NCBI GenBank assembly: GCA_020410785.1
Contig: CP084573.1
Location: 744,001 to 808,000 of the forward strand
DNA: 64,000 nucleotides
Direction of reading: 5' to 3'
Source: Rickettsia endosymbiont of Culicoides impunctatus
GTDB taxonomy: Bacteria > Pseudomonadota > Alphaproteobacteria > Rickettsiales > Rickettsiaceae
Both the position numbers and the translations under genes were made by a program. The notes beneath the pieces were generated by a model, which saw only the letters and a program-made list of their open reading frames with translations, was not told the origin of the DNA and searched no databases. This document shows positions 9,156-19,379 of the stretch, in pieces; position 1 is the first letter of the stretch, and every line of letters starts with the position of its first letter.

Positions 9156-9202
9156 TTAGGTTCTGTGAAGGTTTCTAATTTAGAAAACTTCACAGAGCCT
9201 AG
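9156..9202. repeat. Short palindromic copy of the CTAGGCTCTGTGAA repeat
   Basis: TTAGGTTCTGTGAAG...CTTCACAGAGCCTAG forms a 47-base near-perfect palindrome between ubiX and the carbonic anhydrase gene. Its ends match those of the 165-bp element at 39647-39811, so it looks like a minimal derivative. As RNA it would fold into a strong hairpin. Confidence 0.7.
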
Positions 9203-9222
9203 TGACGTTTTGAGGGTTAACA

Positions 9223-9828
9223 ATGCAACAAAGTTTTAACAAAATACTAAAAGGCTATCAAGTTTTTAGGAAAAAATATGCGGATGGTAATAAATCTGTC
9301 ATGCAGAGTCTATCCCGTGATGGTCAAAAACCAAAGATTATGGTAGTTGCTTGTTGTGATTCTCGAGTAGATCCAGCGTTAATATTGCAATGTGATCCGG
9401 GAGATTTATTTGTTGTCCGTAATGTGGCAAATATTGTTCCCCCTTATGAAAAAGATACATATCATCATGGTACGAGTGCTGCCTTAGAATTTGGAGTTTG
9501 TTTTTTAAGAGTTGAACACTTAATTATATTGGGACATAGTCAATGTGGAGGAATCCAGGAATTATTAACTAGTGATGATTCACAGCAAAATGATTTTATA
9601 ACTAACTGGGTTTCTCTAATAAAAACACCTAATTTTAGACAATATAATGCTGATGATTATACAAAATTAGCACTTAAACAATCATATCAAAATTGTATGA
9701 TGTTTCCATGGATCAATGAACAAGTAAGCAGAAAAGAACTAATTATTCATTTATGGTTTTTTGACATAAAAACAGGGAGAATTTTTACTTATTCTGATAA
9801 ACAAAGCTCATATATACCCCTTGCATGA
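9223..9828 (+). CDS. Beta-class carbonic anhydrase
   Basis: Interconverts CO2 and bicarbonate with a zinc ion. The zinc and active-site residues are in place: C44 in CCDSRVDP, with the D46/R48 dyad, and H105/C108 in GHSQCGG. The conserved VVRNVANIVPP and HHGTSAALEFGV segments sit between them. At 201 residues it matches the plant-type and bacterial beta-CA family. No signal peptide is seen, so it is cytoplasmic. The likely role is bicarbonate supply for carboxylations or pH control. Start is ATG at 9223. Confidence 0.93.
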   Translation: MQQSFNKILKGYQVFRKKYADGNKSVMQSLSRDGQKPKIMVVACCDSRVDPALILQCDPGDLFVVRNVANIVPPYEKDTYHHGTSAALEFGVCFLRVEHLIILGHSQCGGIQELLTSDDSQQNDFITNWVSLIKTPNFRQYNADDYTKLALKQSYQNCMMFPWINEQVSRKELIIHLWFFDIKTGRIFTYSDKQSSYIPLA

Positions 9829-9829
9829 G

Positions 9830-9903
9830 GTGTGAGCGTTCAAAGTTTTTTTGCTATTTTCTTATGATGAATAAAAAATCTGCTCGCCAATCGTCTATTA
9901 GCT
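9830..9903. repeat. Arm of a composite interspersed repeat
   Basis: GTGAGCGTTCAAAG, TTTTTTTGCTATTTTCTTAT and CGTCTATTAGC match, in reverse complement, the right arm of the repeat at 61612-61801. It fills the gap between the convergent carbonic anhydrase and trpS genes. Confidence 0.6.
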
Positions 9904-9915
9904 ATAAATCGTAAT

Positions 9916-10905
9916 TTATATAACAAAGCCCATTAATTTTTTGATTTCAACAAGAGTTTTAGCAGCAGTAATTTTAGCTTTATCTGCTCCGTTATGTAGT
10001 GTAGTTATCAGATAATCTTGGTTTTTCATTAGCTCTACATATTTACCATAAATGGGAGCTAGAGTTGTGATGATAATATCAGCTAGCTCCTCCTTAAATT
10101 TGGCAAAACCGGCATTTTGGTATTGATCAACTATTTTGTCAACATTAGTACCAGATAAACTGCAATAAATGTCAATTAAATTGCTGATTTCTGGTCTATT
10201 TTGAGGATCATAACTGATTTCCGCTAAATGATCTGTTTTAGCTTTTTTAATTTTTTGGTAAATTTGATCTGGGCTATCATTTAAATTAATACGAGATAAA
10301 TCAGATGGATCAGATTTACTCATTTTTTTACGACCATCTTTTAAGCTCATTATTCTTGATGAGCCTTGAATTAATGGTTCAGGTAATTTTAGGACATCCC
10401 GATTGAATTTCCGGTTGATAATAGCCGCAATATCTCTGGTAAGTTCTAAATGCTGTTTTTGATCATCGCCAACAGGTACTATGTCAGCATTATATAATAA
10501 TATATCAGCTGCCATCAATACTGGATAAGACAATAATCCTAAGCCAGCATTTTCCTGGTCTTTTCCAGCTTTGTCTTTAAACTGAGTCATACGTTTAAGC
10601 CAACCAAGTGGGGTAACGCAATTTAATATCCAAGCAAGTTCCGTATGTTCCTTCACCATACTTTGTGCAAATATGGTAGTTTTCTCTGGCACAAGCCCTG
10701 TTGCTATATATATAGCAACAGTTTGCAATATAGAAGAGTTTAGTTCTATGGGTGAGCGATCTATAGTAATAGCATGTAAATCGGCTAAAAAGAACAAGCA
10801 ATTATACTCATCCTGAATTTTAGACCAATTAACAATTGCTCCGAGATAGTTCCCTAAATGCATATCCCCAGTCACTTGACATCCGGATAGAGCTGTTTTT
10901 TTCAT
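9916..10905 (-). CDS. trpS: Tryptophanyl-tRNA synthetase
   Basis: Class I aminoacyl-tRNA synthetase that charges tRNA-Trp. At 329 residues it is the normal bacterial size. The HIGH-like motif is HLGN (residues 16-19, within TGDMHLGNYLGAI), and the KMSKS motif is intact at 194-198. Between them are the tryptophan-pocket segments FFLADLHAIT and SYPVLMAADILLYNADIVPVGDDQ. Start is ATG at 10905. It is convergent with the carbonic anhydrase gene and divergent from plsC. Confidence 0.96.
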   Translation of the reverse strand: MKKTALSGCQVTGDMHLGNYLGAIVNWSKIQDEYNCLFFLADLHAITIDRSPIELNSSILQTVAIYIATGLVPEKTTIFAQSMVKEHTELAWILNCVTPLGWLKRMTQFKDKAGKDQENAGLGLLSYPVLMAADILLYNADIVPVGDDQKQHLELTRDIAAIINRKFNRDVLKLPEPLIQGSSRIMSLKDGRKKMSKSDPSDLSRINLNDSPDQIYQKIKKAKTDHLAEISYDPQNRPEISNLIDIYCSLSGTNVDKIVDQYQNAGFAKFKEELADIIITTLAPIYGKYVELMKNQDYLITTLHNGADKAKITAAKTLVEIKKLMGFVI

Positions 10906-11010
10906 TTAATTTCTCCAAATAATTATACTATGGATAGAAGTAATCTTATGTGTTATTATATATCTGTTATATATCTATCTATTCATTATTAACAAATGAG
11001 TTAACCATAT

Positions 11011-11787
11011 ATGTTTTGGCGTTTAAGAGTATTAACATTTTATGCACTACTTGCTATATTTACCATTACATTCTTCCTTATATGTTACATACCCGTAACA
11101 TTTTTCAATGTCAACTATTATATAAGATACAAGATAGGGTTTATTTTTTCCTATGTATTTATTTGGCTGGTTAAAATCTTTTGTGGTTTAAAATACCAGG
11201 TTGTTGGTCTAGACAAATTACCTTCATCTCCTTCCATAGTATTGTCTAATCACCAATCATGCTGGGAACAAATATTTGTACAATTAATTATACCTGAACA
11301 TTCTTGGGTATTAAAAAAAGAGTTATTTAATATCCCGTTATTCGGCTGGGGGTTGAAAATGGTTAAGCCAATTGCTGTAGACCGTAATGCTAATATCTCG
11401 GTTGGTCAAATCTTAAGAGAAGGACAGGAAAAGATAAAAAGTGGTTTATGGTTGGTTATCTTCCCTGAATCCACTAGATTTAAACCAGAACAAAATGCTA
11501 AATTTAAACCTAGTGCAGTAAAATTAGCTTCATTGGCAAAAGTACCGATAGTGATGATGGCTCACAATGCAGGGGTATATTGGCCAAGGGGCTTTTGGAT
11601 TAAGAAGCCAGGGGTAATTCAAGTAAAGATAATTGATGTTATCCCGGTAGAGGAAATAGAACAATCTGATGTTCGACAGCTTACTGAAAAGATAGAGCAA
11701 GTGATTAATACCGAAAAACAAATATTATTTGAACAAACTTATAAAAATAAACATGATCTTTCAGAGATTTTTAAGAAAGTTGATTAA
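11011..11787 (+). CDS. plsC: 1-acyl-sn-glycerol-3-phosphate acyltransferase
   Basis: Adds the second acyl chain to lysophosphatidic acid in phospholipid synthesis at the inner membrane. The 258 residues start with one or two membrane spans (about 7-30 and 42-58). The acyltransferase motif appears as NHQSCWE (residues 80-86), an HX4E version of the usual HX4D. FPESTR at 151-156 replaces the usual FPEGTR. Both variants are seen in alphaproteobacterial PlsC-like proteins. VPIVMMAHNAG is motif IV. The ATG at 11011 has no obvious Shine-Dalgarno. An RPE-like repeat starts 17 bases after the stop. Confidence 0.88.
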   Translation: MFWRLRVLTFYALLAIFTITFFLICYIPVTFFNVNYYIRYKIGFIFSYVFIWLVKIFCGLKYQVVGLDKLPSSPSIVLSNHQSCWEQIFVQLIIPEHSWVLKKELFNIPLFGWGLKMVKPIAVDRNANISVGQILREGQEKIKSGLWLVIFPESTRFKPEQNAKFKPSAVKLASLAKVPIVMMAHNAGVYWPRGFWIKKPGVIQVKIIDVIPVEEIEQSDVRQLTEKIEQVINTEKQILFEQTYKNKHDLSEIFKKVD

Positions 11788-11803
11788 TTAATTTCTGGCA
11801 AGG

Positions 11804-11910
11804 TATAGTCAATTCAGGAGAATTTGGGGCTAGGAGCGATGGAGCGACGCCTATAAGTAATAGGCGAGCATTGAGCGACAACGTCACCAACTTCTCATCA
11901 ATTGACTATA
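11804..11910. repeat. RPE-like palindromic repeat, copy B (intergenic)
   Basis: A 107-bp unit bounded by TATAGTCAATT and AATTGACTATA, with the core GCGACGCCTATAAGTAATAGGC. It lies between plsC and sodB, in the same orientation as the copy inside addA (60608-60714). It is followed directly by a solitary GTTCACAGAGCCTAG end at 11914-11928. Confidence 0.88.
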
Positions 11911-11940
11911 AGTGTTCACAGAGCCTAGTTAACGGTAGTT

Positions 11941-12567
11941 TCAAAGATTACTAGCAGCAAATTGCCAATTAATCATATGCTCTATATAAACTGAAACATA
12001 GTCTGGACGTTTGTTTCGGTAATCTATATAGTATGCATGTTCCCAAACATCACAGTTAAGCAACGGTTTCATAGACTTAGTAATAGGCGTTTCAGCATTA
12101 CTAGTCTTTACTATCTGTAATTTTCCATTATTAGAGATTAGCCATGCCCAGCCACTAGCAAATTGACTTATTGCCGCTTGCTTAAATTCAGTAGCAAAAT
12201 TCTCATAACTACCAAAATCTTTATTTATCTGCTCCAACATCATACCAGTAGGTTTTCCACCACCTGAAGGCTTAATAGAATGCCAAAAGAAACTATGGTT
12301 CCATATTTGTGCAGCATTATTAAATATGGCTGCTTCATCTGGCTTGGTACTTGCGTAAATTATTAACTCTTCCAAACTCTTCTTTTGTAATTCCTGATTA
12401 TTTTGCAACAAATTATTCAAGTTAGTTACATATGCTTGGTGGTGTTTCCCATGATGGTAATCAAACGTTTCAGGGGAAAAATGTGGTACAAAATCACCTT
12501 TACCATAAGGCAATTCCGGCAAAACAAAAGGATAGGATTTTTGGTTGGATTGGTTGCAATATATCAT
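11941..12567 (-). CDS. sodB: Superoxide dismutase, Fe/Mn type
   Basis: Destroys superoxide in the cytoplasm. The 208 residues contain all four metal ligands in family context: H29 in PHFSPET, a histidine in QIWNHSFFW, and the aspartate and histidine of [13 protein letters not shown]. The [22 protein letters not shown] pattern fits the iron class. The N-terminus has about ten extra residues before the usual start ([16 protein letters not shown]). Start is ATG at 12567. The neighbouring miaA runs in the same direction 100 bases upstream. Confidence 0.95.
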   Translation of the reverse strand: MIYCNQSNQKSYPFVLPELPYGKGDFVPHFSPETFDYHHGKHHQAYVTNLNNLLQNNQELQKKSLEELIIYASTKPDEAAIFNNAAQIWNHSFFWHSIKPSGGGKPTGMMLEQINKDFGSYENFATEFKQAAISQFASGWAWLISNNGKLQIVKTSNAETPITKSMKPLLNCDVWEHAYYIDYRNKRPDYVSVYIEHMINWQFAASNL

Positions 12568-12668
12568 AATTTCCTCATATTTAGCATAAAAAGCTTACAT
12601 TTTCAATATAGCCTGTTTTAAAATTAATGTTCTTTATAATTTTTAGTATAGCACAAAATTTTCCAGCA

Positions 12669-13601
12669 CTAAGAGATAGATTTAGGTAAGTCTATTAATA
12701 ACTCTTCAAATTGTTGATTATTGGAATATTCTAGAGTAATCTTGTCTTTTATTTGGTTTTTAAACCAGGTAATTTGTCTTTTTGCATATTGCCTGGTTTT
12801 AATTTGTGCTAGATTTAAGGCAGTTTGTAAAGTAATTTCATTATTTAGATAAGATAATATTTCTCGCAGACCAATGGTTTTTATTGCAGAAGATATTATA
12901 TCGGGAAAGTTTTCTTTAATTAGAGCTACTTCTTCAATTGCTCCTTCATTAAATATTTTTTCTAACCTAGTATTACATGTTTGATAAAGAAATTCTCGCT
13001 CCGGATGTAGAAAAATTACTTTAAAGTCAAATTCTGGAAGAATGGGTATATTCTGTGTAGCTTGGAAAGTAAATATAGATTGCTTGGTTTGCATAAATAC
13101 TTCATAGGCTCTTATAACCCTCTGACTATCATGCTTATTTAATTTCTGGCTAGCCAATACATCAAGCTCTTTTAGTTGATTAAAGAATTGACATGAGCCA
13201 ATCTTAGAGTGCAACTCTCTAACATATTGCCTAATCTCTGGAGATATTGTGGGTATTTCATTATAACCAAAAAGCAGTGAATTAATATATAACCCCGTAC
13301 CACCAACAATTATTGGTAGCTTACCTCTATTACGGATGTCTGTAATTTTCTCAAGAGCATGATTTACATATTGTATTACTGAAAATTCTTGATCTACGGA
13401 TAAAAAGTTATAAAGATGATATTGTATCTCGTCTCGGTATATTGGTGATGGTGAAGCAGTAATAATAGGGACATGCCTATATATCTGCATAGAGTCGCTG
13501 TTAACTATCTCGCCATCATATATTTTGGCTAAATAATGTGCCAAATAAGACTTACCACTAGCAGTAGGTCCACATATAACTAACATTTTCTTTTTTTGCA
13601 T
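12669..13601 (-). CDS. miaA: tRNA dimethylallyltransferase
   Basis: Adds the dimethylallyl group to A37 of tRNAs that read UNN codons. The 310-residue protein has the P-loop GPTASGKS (about 10-17), the substrate motif VNSDSMQIYRHVPI, the catalytic VGGTGLYINSLLFG and the conserved IKTIGLREI. The late RQYAKRQITWFKNQ motif is also typical. Start is ATG at 13601. It is divergent from the permease at 13690, with 88 bases between for both promoters. Confidence 0.96.
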   Translation of the reverse strand: MQKKKMLVICGPTASGKSYLAHYLAKIYDGEIVNSDSMQIYRHVPIITASPSPIYRDEIQYHLYNFLSVDQEFSVIQYVNHALEKITDIRNRGKLPIIVGGTGLYINSLLFGYNEIPTISPEIRQYVRELHSKIGSCQFFNQLKELDVLASQKLNKHDSQRVIRAYEVFMQTKQSIFTFQATQNIPILPEFDFKVIFLHPEREFLYQTCNTRLEKIFNEGAIEEVALIKENFPDIISSAIKTIGLREILSYLNNEITLQTALNLAQIKTRQYAKRQITWFKNQIKDKITLEYSNNQQFEELLIDLPKSIS

Positions 13602-13689
13602 TAAATGTATATACTCAACAATAAAAAATCAACAATGCACAAATAAGATAAAAAAATTATACCATGAAAAAAATAATATATCTAGATGT

Positions 13690-14973
13690 ATGACAAGACC
13701 GGCGTTCCTAATTGCTTTCTTTACAACAATTGTCCGTTATTATGATTATGCTCTTTTTGGTCTATCAGCAACTATTTTATCCAAGAACTTTTTACCATTA
13801 GGATCAAATGATCAACAAATATTATTATTTTTTGCTATATTTAGTATAGCTGTAATAGCTCGTCCCATTGGTTCTATCATTTTTGGTTTTATTAGTGATA
13901 AATATGGTAGAATTGTCTCAGTGAGAATTTCGGTATTTTTAGCTACTATCTCGACAATTCTTATCGGGTTAACTCCTAATTTTGATAAAATTGGTATAGT
14001 GGCAACAATAATTTTAATATTTTGCCGTATGACATTTTTTATGAGTTTAGCGGGAGACAGTGATGTAATAAAAATTTATGTTGTAGAAAAAGTGGGTAAG
14101 GCAAGTAAAAATTGTGCTAGTGGTATTGTATCATTTTGTAGTCAGGTTGGAGCATTGCTTGCGGCAACAATTTACCATTTTTCTACAGAGTTTGAGTCAA
14201 TTGCTTATTTATGGCGAGCGAATTTTATTATTGGTGGAATTTTTGGCTTAATTATTATATTCCTGAGGCACTATTTTCATGAAAGCGAAGAATTTTTAAA
14301 ATCTAGAAAAGATCATAAATCTGCTGATTATAACTTTTTTTATTTGGCAAAGATTATCAAAAATTTGCCTAGCAAATTTATTTTAGCAATATTAATCAGT
14401 GGCTGTATAGGGGGTATTTACCATTTTCTCATTTATTTTTGGGGAGTCTTTGCTGTAAAAAGTGCATTGGTTATGAATAGCCATCAATCTCAAATTATCA
14501 ATATAGTTTTAATAAGCATTTATGCTAGTATGTCGGTGTTGTCTGGTTTTTTAGCCGATAGGTTTTATCCTAAAAAACAAATTATCATCTCACTATCATT
14601 AAGTTTGTTAGTGATAATTATTGTACAATTGCTATTATATATGAAAATCTTGGTAATTTACTTTCCGGTAATACTTATCGGACTTGCTCCATTTTACGTA
14701 GTGCCATTACAAATTATTATCCAATCTATGTTTGTAACTAATATTAGGGCTAGAATGTGTAGCCTATCTCATTCACTTGGTGGAATGATACTTTCATCGA
14801 CAACGCCATTTTTTTGTATGTTATTATGGCAATATTTTAATTCAATATACTTAGTGCTAGGATTTTTTATGTTATTATTACTAATATTGTGCAGTACAGT
14901 AATTTATCTGTATAGTGCAAGAGTTATAACAAATTACCAAACTGAAGGAGCGAATTTTGCCAAAAAAACATAA
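13690..14973 (+). CDS. MFS permease, ProP-like (metabolite:H+ symporter family)
   Basis: A 427-residue, 12-span major facilitator. The loop 2-3 signature reads FGFISDKYGRIVSVR and the repeated one is SGFLADRFYPKKQ. The N-terminus (TIVRYYDYALFGLSATIL) resembles the ProP/KgtP-type MHS subfamily that rickettsiae hold in several copies, used for proline, betaine or host metabolites. The substrate cannot be named. The ATG at 13690 has no clear RBS. Its 3-prime end overlaps msbA by 17 bases, which suggests coupled expression. Confidence 0.8.
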   Translation: MTRPAFLIAFFTTIVRYYDYALFGLSATILSKNFLPLGSNDQQILLFFAIFSIAVIARPIGSIIFGFISDKYGRIVSVRISVFLATISTILIGLTPNFDKIGIVATIILIFCRMTFFMSLAGDSDVIKIYVVEKVGKASKNCASGIVSFCSQVGALLAATIYHFSTEFESIAYLWRANFIIGGIFGLIIIFLRHYFHESEEFLKSRKDHKSADYNFFYLAKIIKNLPSKFILAILISGCIGGIYHFLIYFWGVFAVKSALVMNSHQSQIINIVLISIYASMSVLSGFLADRFYPKKQIIISLSLSLLVIIIVQLLLYMKILVIYFPVILIGLAPFYVVPLQIIIQSMFVTNIRARMCSLSHSLGGMILSSTTPFFCMLLWQYFNSIYLVLGFFMLLLLILCSTVIYLYSARVITNYQTEGANFAKKT

Positions 14974-16729
14974 TCTAATAAATTATGACTATAGTGCCTA
15001 TAGTACTTTAAGACGGCTAGTAGTTGACCATATAAAACCCTATCTAAAACAGATTGGGGTGGCAGTATTGTTTATGGTAGTTAACGCTTGCTGTAATGCT
15101 TATATTGTTAAATTAGTCCAACCAACCATTGACCAAATATTTTTAACACATAATCGTCAAATGTTATTATTCTTACCGTTAATGGTAGTACTAACATTTA
15201 CTATTAAGGGGATTGCTGAATATTATTCAAGTTATTTAATTAAATTTATTGGTCAGAGAATTTTAACTGATTTGCAAATTAAAATGTATGAACATCTATT
15301 ATTTGCCGATATTCTGTTTATTCAATCTCAATCATCGGGGCGTTTAATATCACGTTTTACTAATGATATTTCGATGATGCGTGGTGCAGTATCGAATATA
15401 CTGGTATGTTGTGCCAAACATTTTTTAACAGTAGTAGGTCTGATCATAGTGATGTTTAAGCTAGAACCTAAGCTATCTTGTATTGTGTTTATGACATTTC
15501 CAGCAGCAATTTATCCAATACAAAAATTAGGACGGAAAATTCGCAAAATATCAGGTCAAGCTCAAGAGGAATTAGCTAATTATACTTCAAGGTTAGATGA
15601 GACTTTTGGGTCAATTAAAATTGTTAAATCTTTCTTAGGAGAGAAAATTGAAAGCAATCGAGCTTTATTGATCTCCAGTAATATTTTACGTTTTCTAAAA
15701 AAAACTGCAAAATTGGATGCACTGATCTCGCCACTTATGGAAATATTAAGCGGTATCACAGTTGGAGGACTTATCTGGTATGGTGGACTATTAGTCATAG
15801 AAGGAGAAACTACTCCAGGAGCATTTTTTGCTTTTATTACAGCTTTTACTACAGCTTATAGACCTTTTAAGAGTTTAGTATCTTTAAATATGAACCTACA
15901 AGAGGGTATTGCTGCAGCAAGAAGAATATTTAATATTCTAGATACTGAACCTATTATCAAAGATAGTGTAAATGCTCGAACTGTTCAGTTGGTTAATCCA
16001 TCAGTAATTTTTAACAATGTAGAGCTAAAATTTAATAATAAAGTAGCTTTAAAGCATCTGAATTTACAATTAATGCAAGGGAAGACTACAGCTGTTATAG
16101 GACGTTCTGGTAGCGGTAAAACTTCATTAGCTAATTTATTAGTAAGATTTTATAACCCAACTAGCGGGCAAATTTTAATTGATGATTACGATATTAAAGA
16201 TATAAAAATTGACTCTTTAAGACGGCAAATCTCTTTAGTAACGCAAGATACTACATTATTTGACACTAGCGTTGCAGAAAATATTGCTTATGGTAACCCA
16301 GATGCCACTCGCAGTGAAATTATTACTGCAGCAAAATATGCTGATGCTGATGAGTTTATTTCACAGCTTCCATCCGGCTACGACACGATGATTGGTAATC
16401 AAGGTTTAACACTTTCAGGGGGGCAACGTCAACGTTTGGCGATAACCAGAGCATTTTTGAAGCCAGCAGCAATTTTAGTTTGGGATGAGGCAACAAGTTC
16501 GTTAGACCAAAATTCTGAGCGATTAATTTTAAATTCTTTAGTAAATATTCGCAAAGGTAAGACTACCTTAATTATAACCCATCGTTTATCGAGTATTAAG
16601 GATGTTGATCACATAATTGTTATGAAATCTGGTATGATATTTGAGCAAGGAACTCATTCACAGCTTATAGAAAATAAAGCAGAATATTATAAATTATATC
16701 ATAAAAAATTAGAGGAGGGGGAGAAATAA
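14957..16729 (+). CDS. msbA: Lipid A export ABC transporter MsbA (permease/ATPase)
   Basis: Flips lipid A core across the inner membrane. The 590-residue half-transporter has six membrane spans (about 30-320) and an ATPase domain: Walker A GRSGSGKTS, Q-loop LVTQDTTLFD, signature LSGGQRQR, Walker B ILVWDEATSSLD and ITHRLSS. The start is a TTG at 14957, decided by GAAGGAG seven to eight bases upstream; the next in-frame ATG would remove the first membrane helix region. It overlaps the permease gene by 17 bases. It fits with the Lpt genes elsewhere in the window. Confidence 0.9.
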   Translation: MPKKHNLINYDYSAYSTLRRLVVDHIKPYLKQIGVAVLFMVVNACCNAYIVKLVQPTIDQIFLTHNRQMLLFLPLMVVLTFTIKGIAEYYSSYLIKFIGQRILTDLQIKMYEHLLFADILFIQSQSSGRLISRFTNDISMMRGAVSNILVCCAKHFLTVVGLIIVMFKLEPKLSCIVFMTFPAAIYPIQKLGRKIRKISGQAQEELANYTSRLDETFGSIKIVKSFLGEKIESNRALLISSNILRFLKKTAKLDALISPLMEILSGITVGGLIWYGGLLVIEGETTPGAFFAFITAFTTAYRPFKSLVSLNMNLQEGIAAARRIFNILDTEPIIKDSVNARTVQLVNPSVIFNNVELKFNNKVALKHLNLQLMQGKTTAVIGRSGSGKTSLANLLVRFYNPTSGQILIDDYDIKDIKIDSLRRQISLVTQDTTLFDTSVAENIAYGNPDATRSEIITAAKYADADEFISQLPSGYDTMIGNQGLTLSGGQRQRLAITRAFLKPAAILVWDEATSSLDQNSERLILNSLVNIRKGKTTLIITHRLSSIKDVDHIIVMKSGMIFEQGTHSQLIENKAEYYKLYHKKLEEGEK

Positions 16730-16733
16730 ATGT

Positions 16734-17408
16734 TTACTCAATACCCAAAATCTTATGGATTTGTATAGAAAGGCGATAACCATACTTAAGTGCCAAATCA
16801 ATAGCCAGTTGTTCATTCTCTTTATTTAGCAATGGGTTGTTTTGATCCATAGGCTGGATAAATACTGGTATATTATATTTACTTTGCCCGACTTCAGGTA
16901 TGTTAGAATATTCTGGTATATTTTTAGCTACTAAGAATTTTAGAGCATTAATGCGAGATAATAAGTCATCCCGCAATAGGGAATAACCATTTTTTGTAGC
17001 CCCATTTTTTGTAGCTTTGGGGGAGCAGATTATATGCACTTTATCCGGAAGATCACGATATAATGTGCCATTAGTTTCTATTTGCACCAAATAATCTAGA
17101 TCTATTAATTTATGACATAATAATTCTATAGGTTGACGAAAAGGCTCGCCACCAGTTATAACCACTAATTTAATATTAATTGTAAGTCTTTGGACTTCTT
17201 CGATAATATTATTAATAGTCAATATATTAAAATCTTCAAATTCAGTATCGCAAAAATTACAAGCTAGATTGCATCCACCAAGCCTAATAAAGACAGCAGG
17301 CATGCCGACAAAAGGACCTTCTCCCTGAATAGTCTTAAAGATACTTTTAATCTCTAGGCTAGTCCCGTCATTAAATATTGCTGCCCTTTTGGGATTTTGT
17401 CCAAACAT
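16734..17408 (-). CDS. queE: 7-carboxy-7-deazaguanine synthase, radical SAM
   Basis: Radical-SAM enzyme that contracts CPH4 to 7-carboxy-7-deazaguanine on the way to preQ0 and queuosine. The short 224-residue form fits QueE. The iron-sulfur cluster motif is the CX3CX2C of GGCNLACNFCD (C46, C50, C53). IQGEGPFVGMPAVFIRLGG precedes it and VVITGGEPFRQP follows. I chose the ATG at 17408; a longer in-frame TTG start at 17474 would overlap mreC and adds an unlike tail. No queC, queD or queF is in this window. The stop lies four bases from the convergent msbA stop. Confidence 0.9.
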   Translation of the reverse strand: MFGQNPKRAAIFNDGTSLEIKSIFKTIQGEGPFVGMPAVFIRLGGCNLACNFCDTEFEDFNILTINNIIEEVQRLTINIKLVVITGGEPFRQPIELLCHKLIDLDYLVQIETNGTLYRDLPDKVHIICSPKATKNGATKNGYSLLRDDLLSRINALKFLVAKNIPEYSNIPEVGQSKYNIPVFIQPMDQNNPLLNKENEQLAIDLALKYGYRLSIQIHKILGIE

Positions 17409-17427
17409 AAAATATAGTATAAAAGAT

Positions 17428-18264
17428 TCATTGTGGAAGTAATATGCTGACAAACTTAGTTTTAGATAAGTCAACTATAGGTTTTACAAGAACATTTTCT
17501 GAATTTGCTTTGTTTACGTAACCAACTGTTATGCCATAAGGATAAATATTTCCATAACCAGAGGTTATAACTTTCTCGCCTTTTTGCACTAAGTGGTTTT
17601 TTGGTAAATAGAGTATTTTACTACCGTTACCATAACCACTCATGATACCTTTTTCTTTTGAAGAGGTTGTAGTGATCGGAATTCTAGAATTCACGTCATT
17701 AACTAAAATTATCTTAGAATAATTGTTGCTTACCTGTATTACTCGTCCAACTAATCCTTCACTGTTGGTAACTATTTGATCAATTGCCACACCATGTTTT
17801 GCCCCAGCTGACAGTAAAGCAGTTTTACTGAAGGGATTTAATGAGACGCTTAACAATTTAGCACTAACATAGCTATATTGCTCTTCTTCTATAACTGATA
17901 ATAGTTGTTTTAGCTCTCTATTTTCAGATTGGATTAAATATATATCACTCTGCAAGCTTCTTAATCTTGCCACCTCTAATTGTAATTCAATATTTTCTCT
18001 TGCTAAGTCCCGTAAATAAATAAAATTTTGGGTTATTAGGTTAATTTGTTTAAATACATTTTCATGAATTAGCAAGCCACTAAACATAACATGTCCAACG
18101 ATTTCAAGAGACATAGAAGAGAGTCTTTTGGGAGTAGCAATAAATAAGTAAAGCGAAGATATGATAAAAACTAAAACTATACCGCGTTTCGCGGCAACAA
18201 GTATAAATTTAGATAACCCTAATATTCTACTAGGATTCTTTATTCTATTTGCCAGTAATGCCAT
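17428..18264 (-). CDS. mreC: Rod shape-determining protein MreC
   Basis: Membrane-anchored periplasmic scaffold of the rod complex. The 278 residues have one membrane span at about 26-46 (GIVLVFIISSLYLFIATP). A coiled coil follows at about 80-115 (LARENIELQLEVARLRSL). The double-barrel MreC domain ends in SGYGNIYPYGITVGYV. Start is ATG at 18264, three bases after the mreB stop, so mreB-mreC form an operon. No mreD is visible downstream; queE takes that place. Confidence 0.93.
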   Translation of the reverse strand: MALLANRIKNPSRILGLSKFILVAAKRGIVLVFIISSLYLFIATPKRLSSMSLEIVGHVMFSGLLIHENVFKQINLITQNFIYLRDLARENIELQLEVARLRSLQSDIYLIQSENRELKQLLSVIEEEQYSYVSAKLLSVSLNPFSKTALLSAGAKHGVAIDQIVTNSEGLVGRVIQVSNNYSKIILVNDVNSRIPITTTSSKEKGIMSGYGNGSKILYLPKNHLVQKGEKVITSGYGNIYPYGITVGYVNKANSENVLVKPIVDLSKTKFVSILLPQ

Positions 18265-18267
18265 TTG

Positions 18268-19326
<1,059 letters not shown>

Positions 19327-19379
19327 TTAAGTTCTAACCATCTTATATCAATTCTCAAGATTAAATACATTTGAATATA

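Noticed and set aside
17408-17474. TTG start extending queE by 22 codons
   Set aside because: It would overlap mreC and adds residues absent from the family; the ATG at 17408 gives the normal N-terminus.
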